This document shows positions 10,455 through 21,090 of a DNA stretch of 64,000 bases, piece by piece (position 1 is the stretch's first letter; each line of letters opens with the position of its first letter). The DNA is taken from positions 712,476 through 776,475 of the forward strand of contig MU006224.1 in the NCBI GenBank assembly GCA_010093685.1, given 5' to 3'. The stretch is from Ophiobolus disseminans (lineage: Eukaryota > Ascomycota > Dothideomycetes > Pleosporales > Phaeosphaeriaceae). A model generated the notes under the pieces. That model saw nothing but the letters and a program-made list of their open reading frames with translations, did no database searches and was not told the DNA's origin. Made by a program: the position numbers and the translations under genes.

Positions 10455-12222
10455 CTAATCCTCCGCCTCCCTCATCCTAACCCTCACCCCATCAGCAGGA
10501 CAACTAGTTAACGCGCACCGATGCCTCACATACCCCACCCCGCCCATCTCCTTCTCCTCCCAACTATTCCCCACACCTTCAATAGCATCATATTTCTGCA
10601 ACATCCGCACAACCACATACCCCGCCTGCGTCAACGCGAACTGCTGGCCAATACAAATTCTTGGCCCGCCATTAAACGGCAAGTAATCCCAGCTACTTTT
10701 CCTCCCCTTCCAACGCTCAGGCTTGAAGTCATCCGCATCGTCGCCCCAGAGGTCCTTGCGACGGTGTATGGTGTAGTAGCTGTAATCGATGGACTGGCCC
10801 TTGCGAATGTAGATCGGGGATTTTCCATCGGGTCCGCCGCCGCGGGGGAGGGTTGTGTCTCTTAGTGCGTGGCGCACGTTGATGGGTACGATGGGGTAGA
10901 GTCTGAGTGTCTCGTTGAGGGCCCATTGAAGGTAGGTGCAGCTTTTGAGGGACGCGAATGTGAGGTTTTTGGGCTGTTTGTAGGTGCCGAATTCTTCAGT
11001 TATGGTTGTGCGTAGCTTGGCGTAGACGCGGGGGTGTTGTGTTAGGACCATGAAAACGTAGGATAAAAGGGAGGCGGTGGTATCACGGCCTGCTAGGAGG
11101 ATGCTGAGGAGTTGTGAGCGGAGTTGGATGGGATCCTGGGTTGTTTCTGCAAGGGCGTCGAGGAAGGTGTATTTTTCTTTTCCAGATGCGGTCTTTACTG
11201 TCGAAAGTTTTTCCTGGTTGAGGGCACGCTGAACGTAGTGGTCGATGAAAACATGGCAGCGTCTGCAATGCTCCTTGAGCTCCTTGCCATGAACCAGCCA
11301 GTACTTATCTCCAAGCCTTGAGCCCTTGGCTATTATTTCTTTAGCTTTGTCGAATGAGAATGCAAAGTCTGCCTCGGAGACGGGCAGAGGCTGGTGACTG
11401 GACGTGTGACCCAGAAGAGCCGCAAGCTGAACATCAACACTTTGGCCGAATAGAAACCCCGTAGCTGAGTCCAGTGTCAAGCGGAAAAATAGTGGCATGA
11501 TATCAAAAGCGCCTGTCCAACTGTCTTCTGCTGCAGGTATGACCCACATTAGATTCCCGACATGTCTCTCTTCGTACTCGAGATCGCTGATCTGATCACG
11601 CGCAAATTGCGGTCGTAGAAGGGCTAGCATAGAGTCAGTATGTGCCAATTCTAGTATCCTGTATTGAACAATACCCCTAGAATGCTGCCACTCTTCGCCA
11701 TCGGTTGAGAACTGCTCTTGTCAATGACGTGTATCATAACAAGCTACTAGCTCATGATGCAGTAACCATACGTACAATTCCATTGCCAAGCAGAGGAAAG
11801 AAATTGCTGTTTCTTGATTCACCGAGGCCAAAATCCTTGAACTGTGTTGCTAAAATCGCCCTCACATTTTCAGGGTCCACAGTGTGGAAGTTCATCGAGC
11901 CCAGGATTTTTCGGCGGAATGTAGTGACGGGTCTGCCTTCTCTAGCACGGTGAGTGTCTGCCCGGCCCTTGACAAACTGAGGAAAGCGACATTCTTTATC
12001 AGCCTTGAGCAAGTTGAGAACGTTCTCAATGCCAATAGGGTCGCGGCACTGAAGAGTGTCTGGAAGCTTGCAGTCGAGTTCGCGAGCTGCGCGGGCATGG
12101 CGTCGGGAGGTAAATACACTATTGACGATCTTGTAGACAACGAAGGAAATAGCTACCCATGAACTCATGAAGATAAGGCTCTGCATATCGGGGAGCTCTC
12201 GTGAGCTGTTGAGAACGACCAC
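10455..12222 (-). CDS. CYP52-like cytochrome P450 (alkane or fatty-acid hydroxylase type)
   Basis: Exons 12222-11776, 11711-11675 and 11623-10455 join in frame to 550 residues. An N-terminal hydrophobic anchor (SLIFMSSWVAISFVVYKIV) is followed by FFPLLGNGI and, across the splice sites, RALLRPQFARDQISDLE, a hallmark of the CYP52 clan. The I-helix reads AGRDTTASLLS, the K-helix ETLRLYP, and the haem loop FNGGPRICIGQQFA carries the ligand Cys near residue 485. All core motifs are intact. CYP52 enzymes are ER-anchored and hydroxylate n-alkanes or fatty acids at the omega end, using electrons from NADPH-P450 reductase. The substrate here is unknown. The second exon is only 37 nt. A CCTCGG-type palindrome about 430 bp upstream suggests control by fatty-acid regulators (inference). 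Confidence 0.9.
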
Positions 12223-12650
12223 GAAGGGAGATCCAGAAACCTTTCGGACTTGTATCGTGAGTATTCCAAGGTTCCATTAAGCGACAGAGGAATGTCCTTG
12301 TTTGTGGGTGTCATCTTCTCCAAAGGTTGTTCCCATAGCTAAACTAAGGCCGTCGGTCGAAGTTCTTATCCAAATTTAGAACGCGTGAAAACTGTTTAGC
12401 TAATCAGAGACTTGGCTGACAGGATACTCCTTGTATCGATGTGGCCTGCCGGTTGGAATCCTTCGAGCCTCATTTTTGGCACCTTACAAACATGGTTAGA
12501 CATACACTTGGAAGGAGCGCTTTGCTGTAAGACTTTGTTTGAATAGCAATCGCAGACTATCATCCTCAACGCCATTTTCCAGTAGGTTTCATGAAGGCCT
12601 CAAGATGTGCCTGATGGTGTAGAGTCGTGGGATAGGATGGGTGTCTTCCA

Positions 12651-12666
12651 CCTCGATCGGCCGAGG
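12651..12666. promoter_or_regulatory. CCTCG-N6-CGAGG palindrome containing CCTCGG on the minus strand
   Basis: The inverted repeat cctcg-atcggc-cgagg includes CCGAGG at 12661-12666, read as CCTCGG towards the P450. CCTCGG is the core recognised by the fungal fatty-acid regulators FarA/FarB and CTF1. Relevance is inferred from the CYP52-like neighbour; a 6-mer occurs often by chance, but the palindrome makes it stronger. Confidence 0.35.
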
Positions 12667-12712
12667 TACATTGTGGTTCACTAGGCTAAGATAAGACTAG
12701 TTTGTTCCCGTT

Positions 12713-12737
12713 CGGAATATGTTCCGATCCATCGGAA
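12713..12737. promoter_or_regulatory. Three CGGAA/TTCCG half-sites, Zn2Cys6-type
   Basis: CGGAA at 12713, TTCCG at 12722 and CGGAA at 12733 form overlapping inverted pairs; 12722-12737 is a perfect 16-bp palindrome. CGG/CCG half-sites in inverted or everted order are typical targets of Zn2Cys6 regulators. It lies about 200 bp upstream of the 12938 start. The regulator is unknown. Confidence 0.35.
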
Positions 12738-12937
12738 TCGAAATAGGAAGTCATCATCGATGCGACCACGACGCTGTTGACTCACGACTCTTTCCTCCCC
12801 TTATCTCAAAATCTACGAGCTGCAGATCCATTACGGGAGACTCGACTTGCTCATAACACAAGGACGTACTCTGAATCTCAGAAAGCAGACCAAGCTGTCA
12901 AATCCTGCCCACATCATCGCCACAACTGAAGCTAGGT

Positions 12938-13538
12938 ATGGACACTGCCGATACCACAAACACTGTGGACTCCGGCTGGGAGGAGGTCGAACGTATGGCT
13001 ATGGCAATGTCTGCCGAAGATGCGCAGATCGCCAACCAATATCCAACGCCAGACACGATCGAATGCTGGAAGAAGCTCTTCAGGTACTCACACATGGAGG
13101 CGGTCCGTCTGATTGGTGATCAGCGAGGCGACGGTAAGTTATTGTGCAGATTCTTACGTCGAACGTTTTACTTATATATCAAAAGTCACACGTGAGCGTA
13201 TTAGCGATGATCACTGGGCTCTTATCAAAGACGAGAAGGAGGCCCTCGGTTACGACCGTGAAGCCTACGAGCACAGTCTCCAACTTCCAAAGGTCTTCAA
13301 AGGTCAGAGCGCTACTATTCCCACTGCGAGTGTTGACGGTGGATTGATGTTGCTGTTCCGGCTTGGAGGCTTGCTCGATACGCCGGAGAAAGTCAAACAG
13401 ATTGCCGGGCTGGATGGGGTGCCGGTTGTCAAGGGCGGAATGAGCGAGATGGGCATGGTTCAGTTCTGCGTGGTGGACAAAGAGACACAGAAGAAACTGG
13501 AGGAGTGGTTGGTACAGAGAGCTGTTTTGCAGACATGA
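12938..13538 (+). CDS. Unrecognised two-exon protein
   Basis: Exons 12938-13133 and 13186-13538 join with the intron in phase 1 and give 182 residues. The N-terminus is acidic (MDTADTTNTVDSGWEEVERM). The middle reads CWKKLFRYSHMEAVRLIGDQ and DDHWALIKDEKEALGYDREAYEHS. The C-terminus has a hydrophobic patch GGLMLLFRLGGLLDTPEKVKQ. There is no signal peptide or membrane segment, and no motif I can assign. Clean splice sites (GTAAGT and AAAAG) and the codon-continuous join support a real gene. It is probably cytosolic. Confidence 0.65.
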
Positions 13539-13861
13539 CTTCGTACGGCTAGGAGTATTGTTACCGGATATCTTAAGAGCGCATGTTATGTCGACATAGA
13601 CCTTGAGGCTGTATTCATAAGACGAATGCATCCTAAAATCATATCAACAACCTCCAAGCGCACAATTCAAGTTATATGGATCATGATATAAGTCAAAAGG
13701 TTGTATTGTTAAAGTATCGTCAATGAAGGTAAAAAGCGATTCAAAGCAAAACCAACGCCAACGCTATGCATAGTACCAAACCAAATCTATCCCCATCTCA
13801 TATTCATCCAATCGCCATTAAAATCCTCGCTCCGCTCGACCCGACCCCTCCTCATCCACAT
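13539..13861. other. Intergenic between convergent genes
   Basis: About 320 bp of 3' flanks of two convergent genes. No feature seen. Confidence 0.5.
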
Positions 13862-14404
13862 TTACAAAGGCATGTTGGGCTGGATCCAACCACCCTGGCT
13901 CTTCAGGATATCCGCACTGGGCTGCACAGTCTTGGTGTTCTTGCTGTTCACCTTGTATTTGGCAAGGGTCTTGTCGCCGTCGAAGTTCTGGTTTATGACA
14001 CCGCTCATGCCCATCTGGCAATGGTTGCCGATAATTTGCGAGCAGTAGTACCAGAAGGGCTCCTTGTTCTGGACCTGGAACGTGAAGACGTTCTTGGACT
14101 CGCCCTGAGCTGTGGCGAAGTTGAAACCAGAGAAGACACCGGCCCCGCTGGCGAGGGGCTCGCACGGCTTGTCGAAGGAGGATTGCACAACGGTGTGGTT
14201 CTTGGGGAGGAAGTGGAACTCGACGAGGTCGCCAATCTGGGCTACCACATTCTCGGGCTCGAAGTGCAGGCCGCCGTTCGCGGTGGTGGAGCCAGCGAAG
14301 ATGCGGTGGATGACACCGGTTGAGCGGACCTGGTTGGCTGGTGCAGCGGCGGTGAAACCGAGGAGGGTAGTGGCTGCAAGAGCGATGGATGTGAAGGCAA
14401 CCAT
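13862..14404 (-). CDS. Secreted cupredoxin-domain protein
   Basis: A single exon of 180 residues. The N-terminus MVAFTSIALAATTLLGFTAAAPAN is a classical signal peptide with a likely cut after AAA or APA. The plastocyanin-like fold shows the order FEPENVVAQIGDLVEFHF, NHTVVQSSF, then FWYYCSQIIGNHCQMGM. The candidate copper ligands His (NHT), Cys (YYC), His (NHC) and Met (QMGM) are all in place. The short tail (KSQGGWIQPNMPL) is not the Ser-rich GPI tail of many relatives, so this looks like a small soluble extracellular protein. Such proteins are common in plant-associated and soil ascomycetes; their roles are mostly unknown. A TATA-like box lies about 165 bp upstream. Confidence 0.88.
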   Translation of the reverse strand: MVAFTSIALAATTLLGFTAAAPANQVRSTGVIHRIFAGSTTANGGLHFEPENVVAQIGDLVEFHFLPKNHTVVQSSFDKPCEPLASGAGVFSGFNFATAQGESKNVFTFQVQNKEPFWYYCSQIIGNHCQMGMSGVINQNFDGDKTLAKYKVNSKNTKTVQPSADILKSQGGWIQPNMPL

Positions 14405-16358
14405 GTTGATAGATAGATTGGATTAGATTGGTTGATTAAGGTGTATGTGTTGGTAGTGTAGTAGCGACTAGTGTATTAACAGCTAGGAAAGTAGGAAAAG
14501 ATGCTGGATGTTGTAGGAAATGTTGGTGTGGTGATGATGAGATAACTGGAGTAGGATGTACAACACTCTTATATGAGGCATGTTGCTCTCTCGTGCATCA
14601 GCGGTGTGATTAATTCCATCGTATAGCCATCGGAACAGAGCTCTGCCGTCTGAAAGTAAGCTGCCATGCCTGCTGTGCCATTTCGCGACGGTCAGCTCAG
14701 CCTCGAATCCAAGAACCTGGTCAGTCGACAGAGGAAGGAAGAACGCCAAACCGCAAGCGAAGATGTTTGTTTACCCACGCCGCTCAGGCTCTTCGTTATT
14801 CCGAGAGCTGTCGAAAATACGCCCAATGAGCGAGTCGCGCGGCTGCTGATGATAGCAGGCAGCCGAAATAGCTGCCACCAAGGACTCGCTTGTGACTGTG
14901 GCACAGCCCCGGCTGAAGATGGGATCGCTGACAGATGTCAGGTATATTTACACAGGCTTCGATTTAAGCTTATCTCGCCATCTGTGCGGTGAGCCGTGTT
15001 GTACGCCTGAAATTAATCTCATTGCTCGAACTCGTGATTGGTGATGTGTTTCGAATGACTTCTTCGACGGCTGTCTCGCCCGAGCGAAGAACGAATCCAT
15101 GACAGATGCGGCGTTAGTACTTTGAGTCGTTCAGCCCTGAGGCCTTCCCATGCCACCACGTGGTGTCATTTACGTGAACGTTGGTGCGATGTTTGATGTT
15201 TCTAAAGATGAGCTATTCTTAGAATGCAAGCGGTTGATGAAGGGGGCACAGGCCTCCTCGCAGAAGACGCAGAATAGCGGTACTGCTATTTGAAGGTCAT
15301 GTAAACTCGAATATGCATTTGATGTTATTCGCGATGATTTCTTTGTTTCATCACACGAGTGACAGGTGATGGTCGAGAAAACTGCGAGTTGGAGAGATGA
15401 AAGATGGATTGAGGGGAGGCGCGACCTCGGCAACTGATGGAGCCGTGCGATGAGCCTCTTTCCCCAACACACCGTGACACCGACACATCAACTCAGATCC
15501 ATCTCCATCTGCCGCTTGTATTCTCCATCGACTGCACCCTGTTTCGCTCATCATTCCGCTTCGCTTGTCAGCTTATTACGGTCGTAATGCGACTCCAATG
15601 CTGAGTCGCCAAAGTTCTCAACGTCCTGAGAGGAACCTTTTTCAGTCAGAGGTTATAGGTATGCGCGACATCGCATGAATCCACCGTCGTCGGACTTGCT
15701 GCACTTGCGAGACTTCTCCACCATGTAGGGATTGCCCGACCTCTAGATTGTGAGAGCTAGGTCGTCACTATCTAGGTATGGCTTCGCATTCGTGCACTGC
15801 AGACCTAGTGTAGGACCTCGGTGACGCGGTATTGTGCTCAGTCCACTTTCTTGAGCCAGACATGCCTTTCCCGAGCTTTTCGTCGCGTATGAGCATTAGG
15901 GACTACTTCGTGTTATGTATGTAGAGAGTACATAAGAGTTCGACAGGCCGGGTCAAGTGATATGGAGGTGATCCGCTAAGTAGCAGTCTACCGTTCAGCG
16001 AAAGTCGTTACCTATGAAGATCGTACAGTCCCCTAGATTTATGGACGAACAAAACATGACTCAACTCAGAAGGGGTGCGGACGACTGTCACTTGCACAAC
16101 AACTTACTGATGCTTCTTGTACCAGCCAAGACAATTTCGTTGGAACCTACCTAGGCATCTATTCAGCAAACAGCGGCGTTTGTCCAAAGCCACGAGGCGA
16201 ACCCCCACTCGAGAAATATTCGTCCACGTGCGCTGCCAAGGGCCTAGGCTATGCGTCGGCAACAGCTGCAGGCTTCAGTAGCTGTTCACTTACAATTACC
16301 TGGCCTCGCAGTCGATCGCCGCCTTAATCATCACCAAGCCCAGCAGCCATTCACGAAC
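14405..16358. other. Long gene-poor stretch
   Basis: Nearly 2 kb. Both strands hold only short frames without domain character or convincing splice joins. The right end merges into the 5' side of the degenerate amidase, whose original start is unclear. Apart from the TATA-like box, I see no repeat or RNA gene. Confidence 0.5.
14568..14575 (-). promoter_or_regulatory. TATA-like box of the cupredoxin gene
   Basis: The minus strand reads CATATAAG about 165 bp before the start codon, in a plausible position for a regulated secreted-protein gene. Confidence 0.35.
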
Positions 16359-18432
16359 ATGGTTCAGATCAAGCGGCTCTCTGGGGCCCGCGATGATATA
16401 TTTATGGTAAACAATATGAGGTATCTTGCACCATATCAACAAAACGTAAGTTAGAAAGAGCTCTCTGGATTGGCCGGCATCAGGCTGAGTACTAGTCAAG
16501 GACCCCGTCTTCGAAGGGTCGGGAGAACCAGGCCTTGCAACCGTGATCATCATTCTCGATGACAGACCTCATCAACTAACAGGAGGGTGGTTACAAGACA
16601 TGGTAGAGAGATATAAGGCATGTGACGATGTGTTTGGCGAGGAGTTCCTCTCTGGAATTATCTTCAGTGGAGCGAAGGAAGGTGATATCGAAGTTGCATT
16701 AGACGCGCAAGAGTACCTAACGAACCACGGCAACAAATGGGTCAAATTTTTTGACAGGTCCAAACGCGGCTCCAGGACCGTACATACATGTCGATGGTCG
16801 ACTTAGGGATGCCTGGCTGCTACAAGATGACACAAGTGACACGTTGATGGCTAGCTTGCGACCTCAAGACCCGTGAGAATTACAGACCATACAACTATAA
16901 TCTCTGACTATTTTTAGAAGTTCAGACCTGTTTGAAACGTTTTCTCTCACAAGCGCCGACAGCCAATTCCTCTGCATACCTCTCCGCTCGCGGCTCAAAG
17001 CCCAACACAGCTCTTCGTCACCAATCTCAGGATGGCGTATCTTTGTCAAGGACAATATCGATGTGAAGGGGGTGAAAACTTCACCCAACAACCGGGCTTA
17101 CTACGATCTATACCCTCCTCGATCCGAAACTGCCGCGTCAGTGCGAAGGGCAATAGGCCGTGGTGCGATCGTCAGCGGAAAAACAAAGCTAAACTCATTC
17201 GGAGATTGGGAAGAACCGCTCGAATACATCGACTATCAGGCACCATGGAATCCAAGAGGAGATGGGTACCAGTCTACGGGAGGAAGTAGCTCGGGAAGTG
17301 CTGCAGCCGTCAGCTCATATGAATGGCTTGATATAGCCAATGGAACGGACAGTAAGTTGCAAACAATAGAGACTGTCCTAAGGCTAATATGTTCGAGCTT
17401 GGGGTAGTGTAACACGACCTGCCCAGTGGTGCGGATGTTTCGAATTACGTCCATCGATAGGTGCAGTCTCCACTTAAGGTGTCGAACCATATGCACCGAC
17501 TTGGGACATCCCTGGCATACTGGGAAATAATCTCAGTATGCTCAGAACGTTTACGATTGAGTGGCTTCTTCCTGACGCTTTGACGAAGAGCCCGAAACTT
17601 TTCTCAACTATTATTTGGGCTAGTGATTTTTGGAGCATCATTGACAACGATCAAGTGGAGCACACCAGGCGGTTCGTGAGTGAGATTGAGAAGACTTTGG
17701 GTATTCCTACCACGGAAATATCCTTTGTCGAGCAATGGGCAAATCATCCACCACCAGAGGCCATGGAAGCGCACTCGCTGAGTTTATTAATGAGGTATGA
17801 CAGGCTTAGTCATGTAAAGTGGCTGTAGATTAATCAAACGGAGGCACCGGCTTGTCAAGGATATGACGCGTACCATAACGAAGACGATTTTCGCAAACGC
17901 TACCAAGCAGAATACCACAAGCACCCATACATCGGCCTTCGGCTTCAGCAAAGTTGGGCGAGCGCAGAGAACATGACCCAAGATGAGCGCGATGATGGAT
18001 ACGCCAGAATAGCCATCTACAAAAAGTGGTTCGGAAGCACTATACTCGCCAACGACGCGTCGGACGCGTTGATCGTCATACCTCAGGAAAACATCATTCC
18101 GAGATATCGGGACGAGAATCCATGGTATGACAAGTTTAACAAGAATGCTATTGAGGCTGACTTGAGCTCAAAGCTTTAGGAGACCCCCACAGGACGGCAT
18201 TTGTGCTATGGCCCTGGCTGCAGTTTTGAATGCACCGGCACTCACTGTGCCTATTGGACAGATCCCGTATCAGTCGCGGGTGTCGCGTAATGAAGAGTAC
18301 CTACCACTCACTGTGACTCTATTTCTCCTGGAAACGACACAACGTATTCTAGAAGCTGCACAACTTCCTACGACGGTAAAGACTGGGAAGGTGATGTTTG
18401 ATGTTTTGGATCAAGCGGGTGAATCGAAGTAG
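16359..18432 (+). pseudogene. Degenerate amidase-signature gene
   Basis: Pieces of one amidase can be read across about 2 kb. An N-terminal region (VQIKRLSGARDDIF, YKACDDVFGEEFL) leads into YIHVDGRLRDAW. The amidase core follows: FVKDNIDVKGVKTSP with the catalytic Lys, STGGSSSGSAAAVSS with a triad Ser, and TDTWGSVTRPAQWCGCF with the nucleophile region, reached by splicing out 17355-17396. The C-terminus is ALTVPIGQIPYQSRVSRNEEYLPL. The frame is broken by an in-frame TAA at 17475-17477. Between 17820 and 17870 a frame change has no clean intron to explain it, and near 18180 there is another shift. Amidases of this class hydrolyse C-N amide bonds; the extra N-terminal domain resembles fungal amidases associated with Arp1-like N-termini. 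As it stands, no full enzyme can be made. Confidence 0.8.
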
Positions 18433-18778
18433 TGGTCCTCTTGACACGTCAACAGCACGACATCAGCAAAATCTCGTCATACTCGCTCTGCTTTTTGCTT
18501 TAGCACGGATTCGCTCATACTATGGCCATCCTTTTCTCCACAGATATAGCGAGCTCGATTGAAACATTAGGATCCTGTACACGTCTATTAGTAGCAGGTT
18601 ACAACACATCTGCAAGAGCCGAAGACGAGATATCACGAGGATACAGCACACGAAAGAGACACACAAAGTACAAGTGATTTTGTCGATAGAGACTGCCAAA
18701 TCGTGATTGCTATATGTACCGTGTCGCATTTCTCCATCACATTCATTATGTTCGAGCAAGGCAGCCCTTGCGCTTGTT
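18433..18778. other. Intergenic between two pseudogenes
   Basis: About 345 bp. No feature seen beyond short chance frames. Confidence 0.4.
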
Positions 18779-19753
18779 TTACAGTATATTGCGAAGTCGG
18801 TATGACCTTCCAGGGCCAATGTTGCGACTCTGAGCAGCGACTGAAGATTCGTACTTCACAGCGCTCAGCTTCTTTTTCAGCTTATTCTTCTCAATCTCCA
18901 GCGCCTGATACTTGGCCTGCAAATCTGCTTCCGTGGCCCACAGCTTCTTGATGGCATCTTCCTTAGCCGCGATCTTCTTCTTACAGTCTTTCTCTTGTTG
19001 TTCCAGGTCAGTCCTTGCCTTTTTGAAGTTATGGAGAAGAGGTCGGGTTTCAGTCAGGTTGATCGCCAGGTCTAGAAGGAAATCCTTGAGCACGTATTCG
19101 CTCTTCGTGGCGCGGAAATTGCTGATGTTGTTGTCGGTGTAGAACTCAACTAGAAGGCGTCGCGCAGGGCTACCTTCGCGGGTTCCTTCGTAGATGATCT
19201 TGGCGCAGTTGACTCCTGGGTACCACAACTTCCCGTCGGTGTATACCTCGTTCGATTTAGCAACCATAGCTGAGAGCACGAGATTTTTGGTGTTGTCGTC
19301 CATGAGCATCTCTGCTAGAACATAGAGCTTACTGAGTACGATACATTCGTCGAAGCTGGTCTCTGATCACTTAGGATCAGACTCCTTCGCCGGGAGGACA
19401 TTGGTCTGCACGAGTCAGCACTGAGAAGAGCAAGCAACGAGAAAAGCCGTACATAGAGAAGCTCGAGGTAGAGCGCGAAGATGTCGGGATCCTCCTCAGC
19501 AAGCATGACCTTGCGCTCATTAGCCTCCACCCACGGCTCCTTCGGAGCATTCTTGAAGAAGTCACTGCGACCGCAGATAAGGCCCTCATGGACAAGGAAC
19601 TCCTGGATCTTCACCTCACTGCCAACGATGACACAGATGATGGACGTGTTGACATGTCTGCGCAATCAGCAACGAGTTACTCCAGGAGAAAGTACGTGCT
19701 TACCCAGCTGCGCTGGCGCGCAGAACGCGGACGTCGTTCGTGATTGAGGCCTT
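18779..19753 (-). pseudogene. BTB-domain copy A: start codon lost, in-frame stop
   Basis: Exons 19753-19704, 19657-19453 and 19405-18779 align along their length with copies B and C. The BTB core reads VNTSIICVIVGSEVKIQEF, LICGRSDFFKNAP and EEDPDIFALYLELLY; the second half has LSKLYVLAEMLMDD and CAKIIYEGTREGSPARRLL. Unlike its sisters it ends in a long coiled coil rich in Lys and Glu (about 85 residues). Two lesions are clear. Where copy B has ATG GCC TCG ATC, this copy has AAG GCC TCA ATC (19751-19753), and TGA at 19367-19369 interrupts the frame. BTB proteins of this fungal type may act in protein interaction or ubiquitination; the role of this family is unknown. A truncated protein from an internal ATG cannot be excluded. 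Confidence 0.75.
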
Positions 19754-20325
19754 GATTAGTAAGCAAGTTGAGGTCAAGGGGGTGGAGTGAGCGAGGATTA
19801 GCGAGAGCGAAAGGTATTCTGTTGTGCGGCGAGCTATCACTGATATATGTCACAGGCCCTTGCGTGTTTAGATAGTCATTCTTTCACTCTAACTTTCTAG
19901 AATTATCTGGGTACATTGTGTCACTGATCAATGAACAGTTCATTCATTACTTGGACGACTTTCGAAATGCAACCTTGTCATGTACCGCGTCCTATTGGGC
20001 TTTGTCATTCTAGTTTTATTAACTAAGATGAAGCTTCAGACGACGCTTCTTATGTATCTTTCAATCTCGATGCTCCTTTTGTCGTGCATGTACCAGAACA
20101 GTGTGGAAATTCCCAAAAGAACCCGTCCGTTTCTGAGATCCCATACTAAGAGTCGTATTGTTCATTGTATCCTACGGAATAACCGTATTTATCGATGTAA
20201 TACGAACTATGAAAGTCGTCATAATAACCCATGTTCTCGTCGTACTGCGTGCTTGTGTTAGGGTGAGGAGAGGCCTTCTTAGGCGCTGATGATGAGGCGG
20301 CCTTACCCTTCTCAATCTTGAAGGA
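19754..20325. other. Intergenic between BTB copies A and B
   Basis: About 570 bp, AT-richer than the flanks. It serves as upstream region of copy A and 3' flank of copy B. No feature seen. Confidence 0.4.
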
Positions 20326-21090
20326 CTATACACCCTTCTTGGGCAGGCGATTAACTACCAGGCTCAGCGCCAGATCAAGCAAGAAGTCCTTCGGTACAGC
20401 CTCTGCCTTCTCGTGTTCGTCCAGGAACGCACTTCTTACTAACTCCGTGTAGATATCCACCAAGAGCTTGCGAGAAGGGCTGTCGGTGGCCCCGCCGTCA
20501 TATATGATTTGCGCACAGTCCATAGCGGGATAATATGAGTGACCATCTGAAAACGACTCCTTAGAACGGGAAGAGATCGCCGCCAAAGCCGCCTCCTTCG
20601 AAGCCTCGTCCATGGGTTTCTCATCAAGTACAAGGAGCTTCGCAAGCGTGGCGAATTCGTCGGCAATAGTGGTTGAGTCGGTGGAAGCGGCGTTGTCCTT
20701 GACAGGAAGTTTGCCAGTCTGCACGTCGCCTCGTCAGTGCCCGATCCATGATCAACCCTGCATGTCAGTACTTACATATAGCAGCTTCAGATAGAGGGAA
20801 AACACGACAGACTCATCCTCCGGCAACGGGACCACGCAACATTCGAACTTCTTCCACTTCCCGTTCATGGCTTTGCGGAAGAACTCGCTGCGCGGACAGA
20901 TCACCTGGGCAGGTTTTGGTGCATGAAGTACTCGCCTTTGCAGAAGGCGCCCGGCGTACCGACGGTGACGCGGATGATTGGCGAGTCGACATAGCTATGC
21001 AATTAGCAGTTGTAGGGGAGGCCGAATGTGTGAGACGTACTGTTTCGAGGTGGGCTGTAGGACACGGATATCTACGTCGATCGAGGCCAT
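20326..21090 (-). pseudogene. BTB-domain copy B: one frameshift
   Basis: Exons 21090-21041, 20994-20776 and 20718-20326 carry a BTB gene with a good start (MASIDVDIRVLQP), YVDSPIIRVTVGTPGAF, then SEFFRKAMNGKWKKFE and EDESVVFSLYLKLLY. The last exon has LAKLLVLDEKPMDEAS, CAQIIYDGGATDSPSRKLL and VPKDFLLDLALSL. Between FMHQNL and VICPRSEFF the frame changes by one base at about 20903-20917; no intron of workable length bridges it. All other splice sites are clean and the rest is open, so this is either a very young pseudogene or a single-base sequence error. It is tandem with copies A and C, in the same orientation. Confidence 0.75.

Larger units (their letters stand above)
12223..12937. other. 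Divergent intergenic region between the P450 and the 12.9 kb gene
   Basis: 715 bp with three candidate regulatory palindromes or half-sites (listed separately) and a GATAAG motif near 12690. No coding frame supported. Confidence 0.5.

Noticed and set aside
10455..13538. Secondary-metabolite gene cluster around the P450
   Set aside because: No polyketide synthase, NRPS, terpene cyclase or transporter lies nearby; a lone CYP52-like gene points to lipid metabolism.
13766..14323. 185-codon plus-strand frame
   Set aside because: Antisense to the cupredoxin gene; no motif of its own.
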